A DNA stretch of 5,804 nt, taken from assembly GCA_021790295.1 (NCBI GenBank), contig JAJYIC010000179.1, forward strand, positions 1-5,804, read 5' to 3'. The DNA is from Pseudomonadota bacterium (GTDB taxonomy: Bacteria > Pseudomonadota > Alphaproteobacteria > ATCC43930 > CGMCC-115725). Positions 5,640 through 5,804 of the stretch are shown piece by piece. A model generated the notes under the pieces. That model was not told the DNA's origin, did not search any database, and saw nothing but the letters and a program-made list of their open reading frames with translations. A program made the translations under genes and the position numbers. The stretch's first letter is position 1. Every line of letters starts with the position of its first letter.

Positions 5640-5804
5640 TTGGTCCGGAAACCGCGCCGCAGGCTCTTTTTTCTCTTCAATGCCTTTGTCGTTGCTGTCG
5701 TTGCCTTGGCGGCATGCGCGCTTTTGCCGGTCGCCGGCGCGCAAATCAAGCCGCTTCAGAGCGCCCCTTTGACAATCCTCAGCGCAAACGGCCCCCACCG
5801 TTTC
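5640..5804 (+). CDS. DUF192 family exported protein, N-terminal part
   Basis: A gene begins here and runs off the right edge; 55 codons are visible. It starts with TTG at 5640; no in-frame ATG or GTG precedes it, and AAGG about seven bases upstream can serve as ribosome-binding site. The N-terminus is a clear export signal: basic KPRRR (4-8), a hydrophobic core from L9 to L29, and VAGA ending at residue 34 as a possible signal peptidase I site. An LAAC at 23-26 also fits a lipobox, so a lipid-anchored form is possible. The mature start, IKPLQSAPLTILSANGPHRF (36-55), matches the first strand of DUF192 proteins (pattern PLTI..A.G.HRF), which normally continue with a VEVA..pe.R..GLM segment beyond this window. 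DUF192 proteins are small (about 150-170 residues), exported or envelope-facing, and of unknown function. The gene is divergent from the CoA-transferase. Confidence 0.72.
   Translation, partial: MVRKPRRRLFFLFNAFVVAVVALAACALLPVAGAQIKPLQSAPLTILSANGPHRF

Noticed and set aside
5005..5772. Plus-strand frame of 255 codons reaching into the DUF192 gene
   Set aside because: No domain pattern. The signal peptide and DUF192 motif are in a different plus-strand frame, and the rest lies opposite the CoA-transferase.
5481..5798. Minus-strand frame of 105 codons opposite the DUF192 gene start
   Set aside because: Charged low-complexity composition without motifs; it conflicts with the exported protein on the plus strand.

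Overview
The window looks like chromosomal DNA of a high-GC alphaproteobacterium, probably of the order Hyphomicrobiales (Rhizobiales). The reasons are roughly 65-70% GC in most coding regions, long Arg/Pro-rich spurious frames opposite real genes, the styles of the recognisable proteins, and GC-rich palindromic intergenic repeats of a kind I remember from that group. The species cannot be named from this sequence.

Layout, left to right. (1) 1-229, plus: C-terminal end of a YdcF/ElyC/SanA-type (DUF218) envelope protein. (2) 216-302, minus: a tentative 28-residue single-helix membrane peptide. (3) 303-711: no convincing gene, but it holds an AT-rich block (521-600, about 34% GC) that is probably a promoter region. 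(4) 712-1629, plus: a complete ribonuclease Z. (5) 1630-1692: convergent gap with a strong inverted repeat. (6) 1693-2604, minus: a spermidine-synthase-fold protein with a diverged active-site motif. (7) 2605-2661: a decayed palindromic repeat. (8) 2662-4047, minus: a 461-residue unfamiliar protein with a C-terminal HEPN-like domain carrying an R-x4-H RNase motif. (9) 4048-4245: a composite of palindromic repeats. (10) 4246-5460, minus: a class III (CaiB/BaiF) CoA-transferase. (11) 5461-5639: divergent intergenic region. (12) 5640-5804, plus: start of a secreted or lipid-anchored DUF192 protein that runs off the window.

Most of the window is unrelated single housekeeping or metabolic genes, and no operon joins them clearly. 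The exception is the HEPN-domain gene. It sits alone between two repeat-bearing intergenic regions, and its 3' part, which encodes the HEPN domain, falls to about 49% GC while its 5' part is about 66% GC. The composition break lies close to the inferred domain boundary. This is the best candidate here for an undescribed, possibly phage-defence-related, RNase. That role is inferred from domain type and context and is not shown by the sequence.
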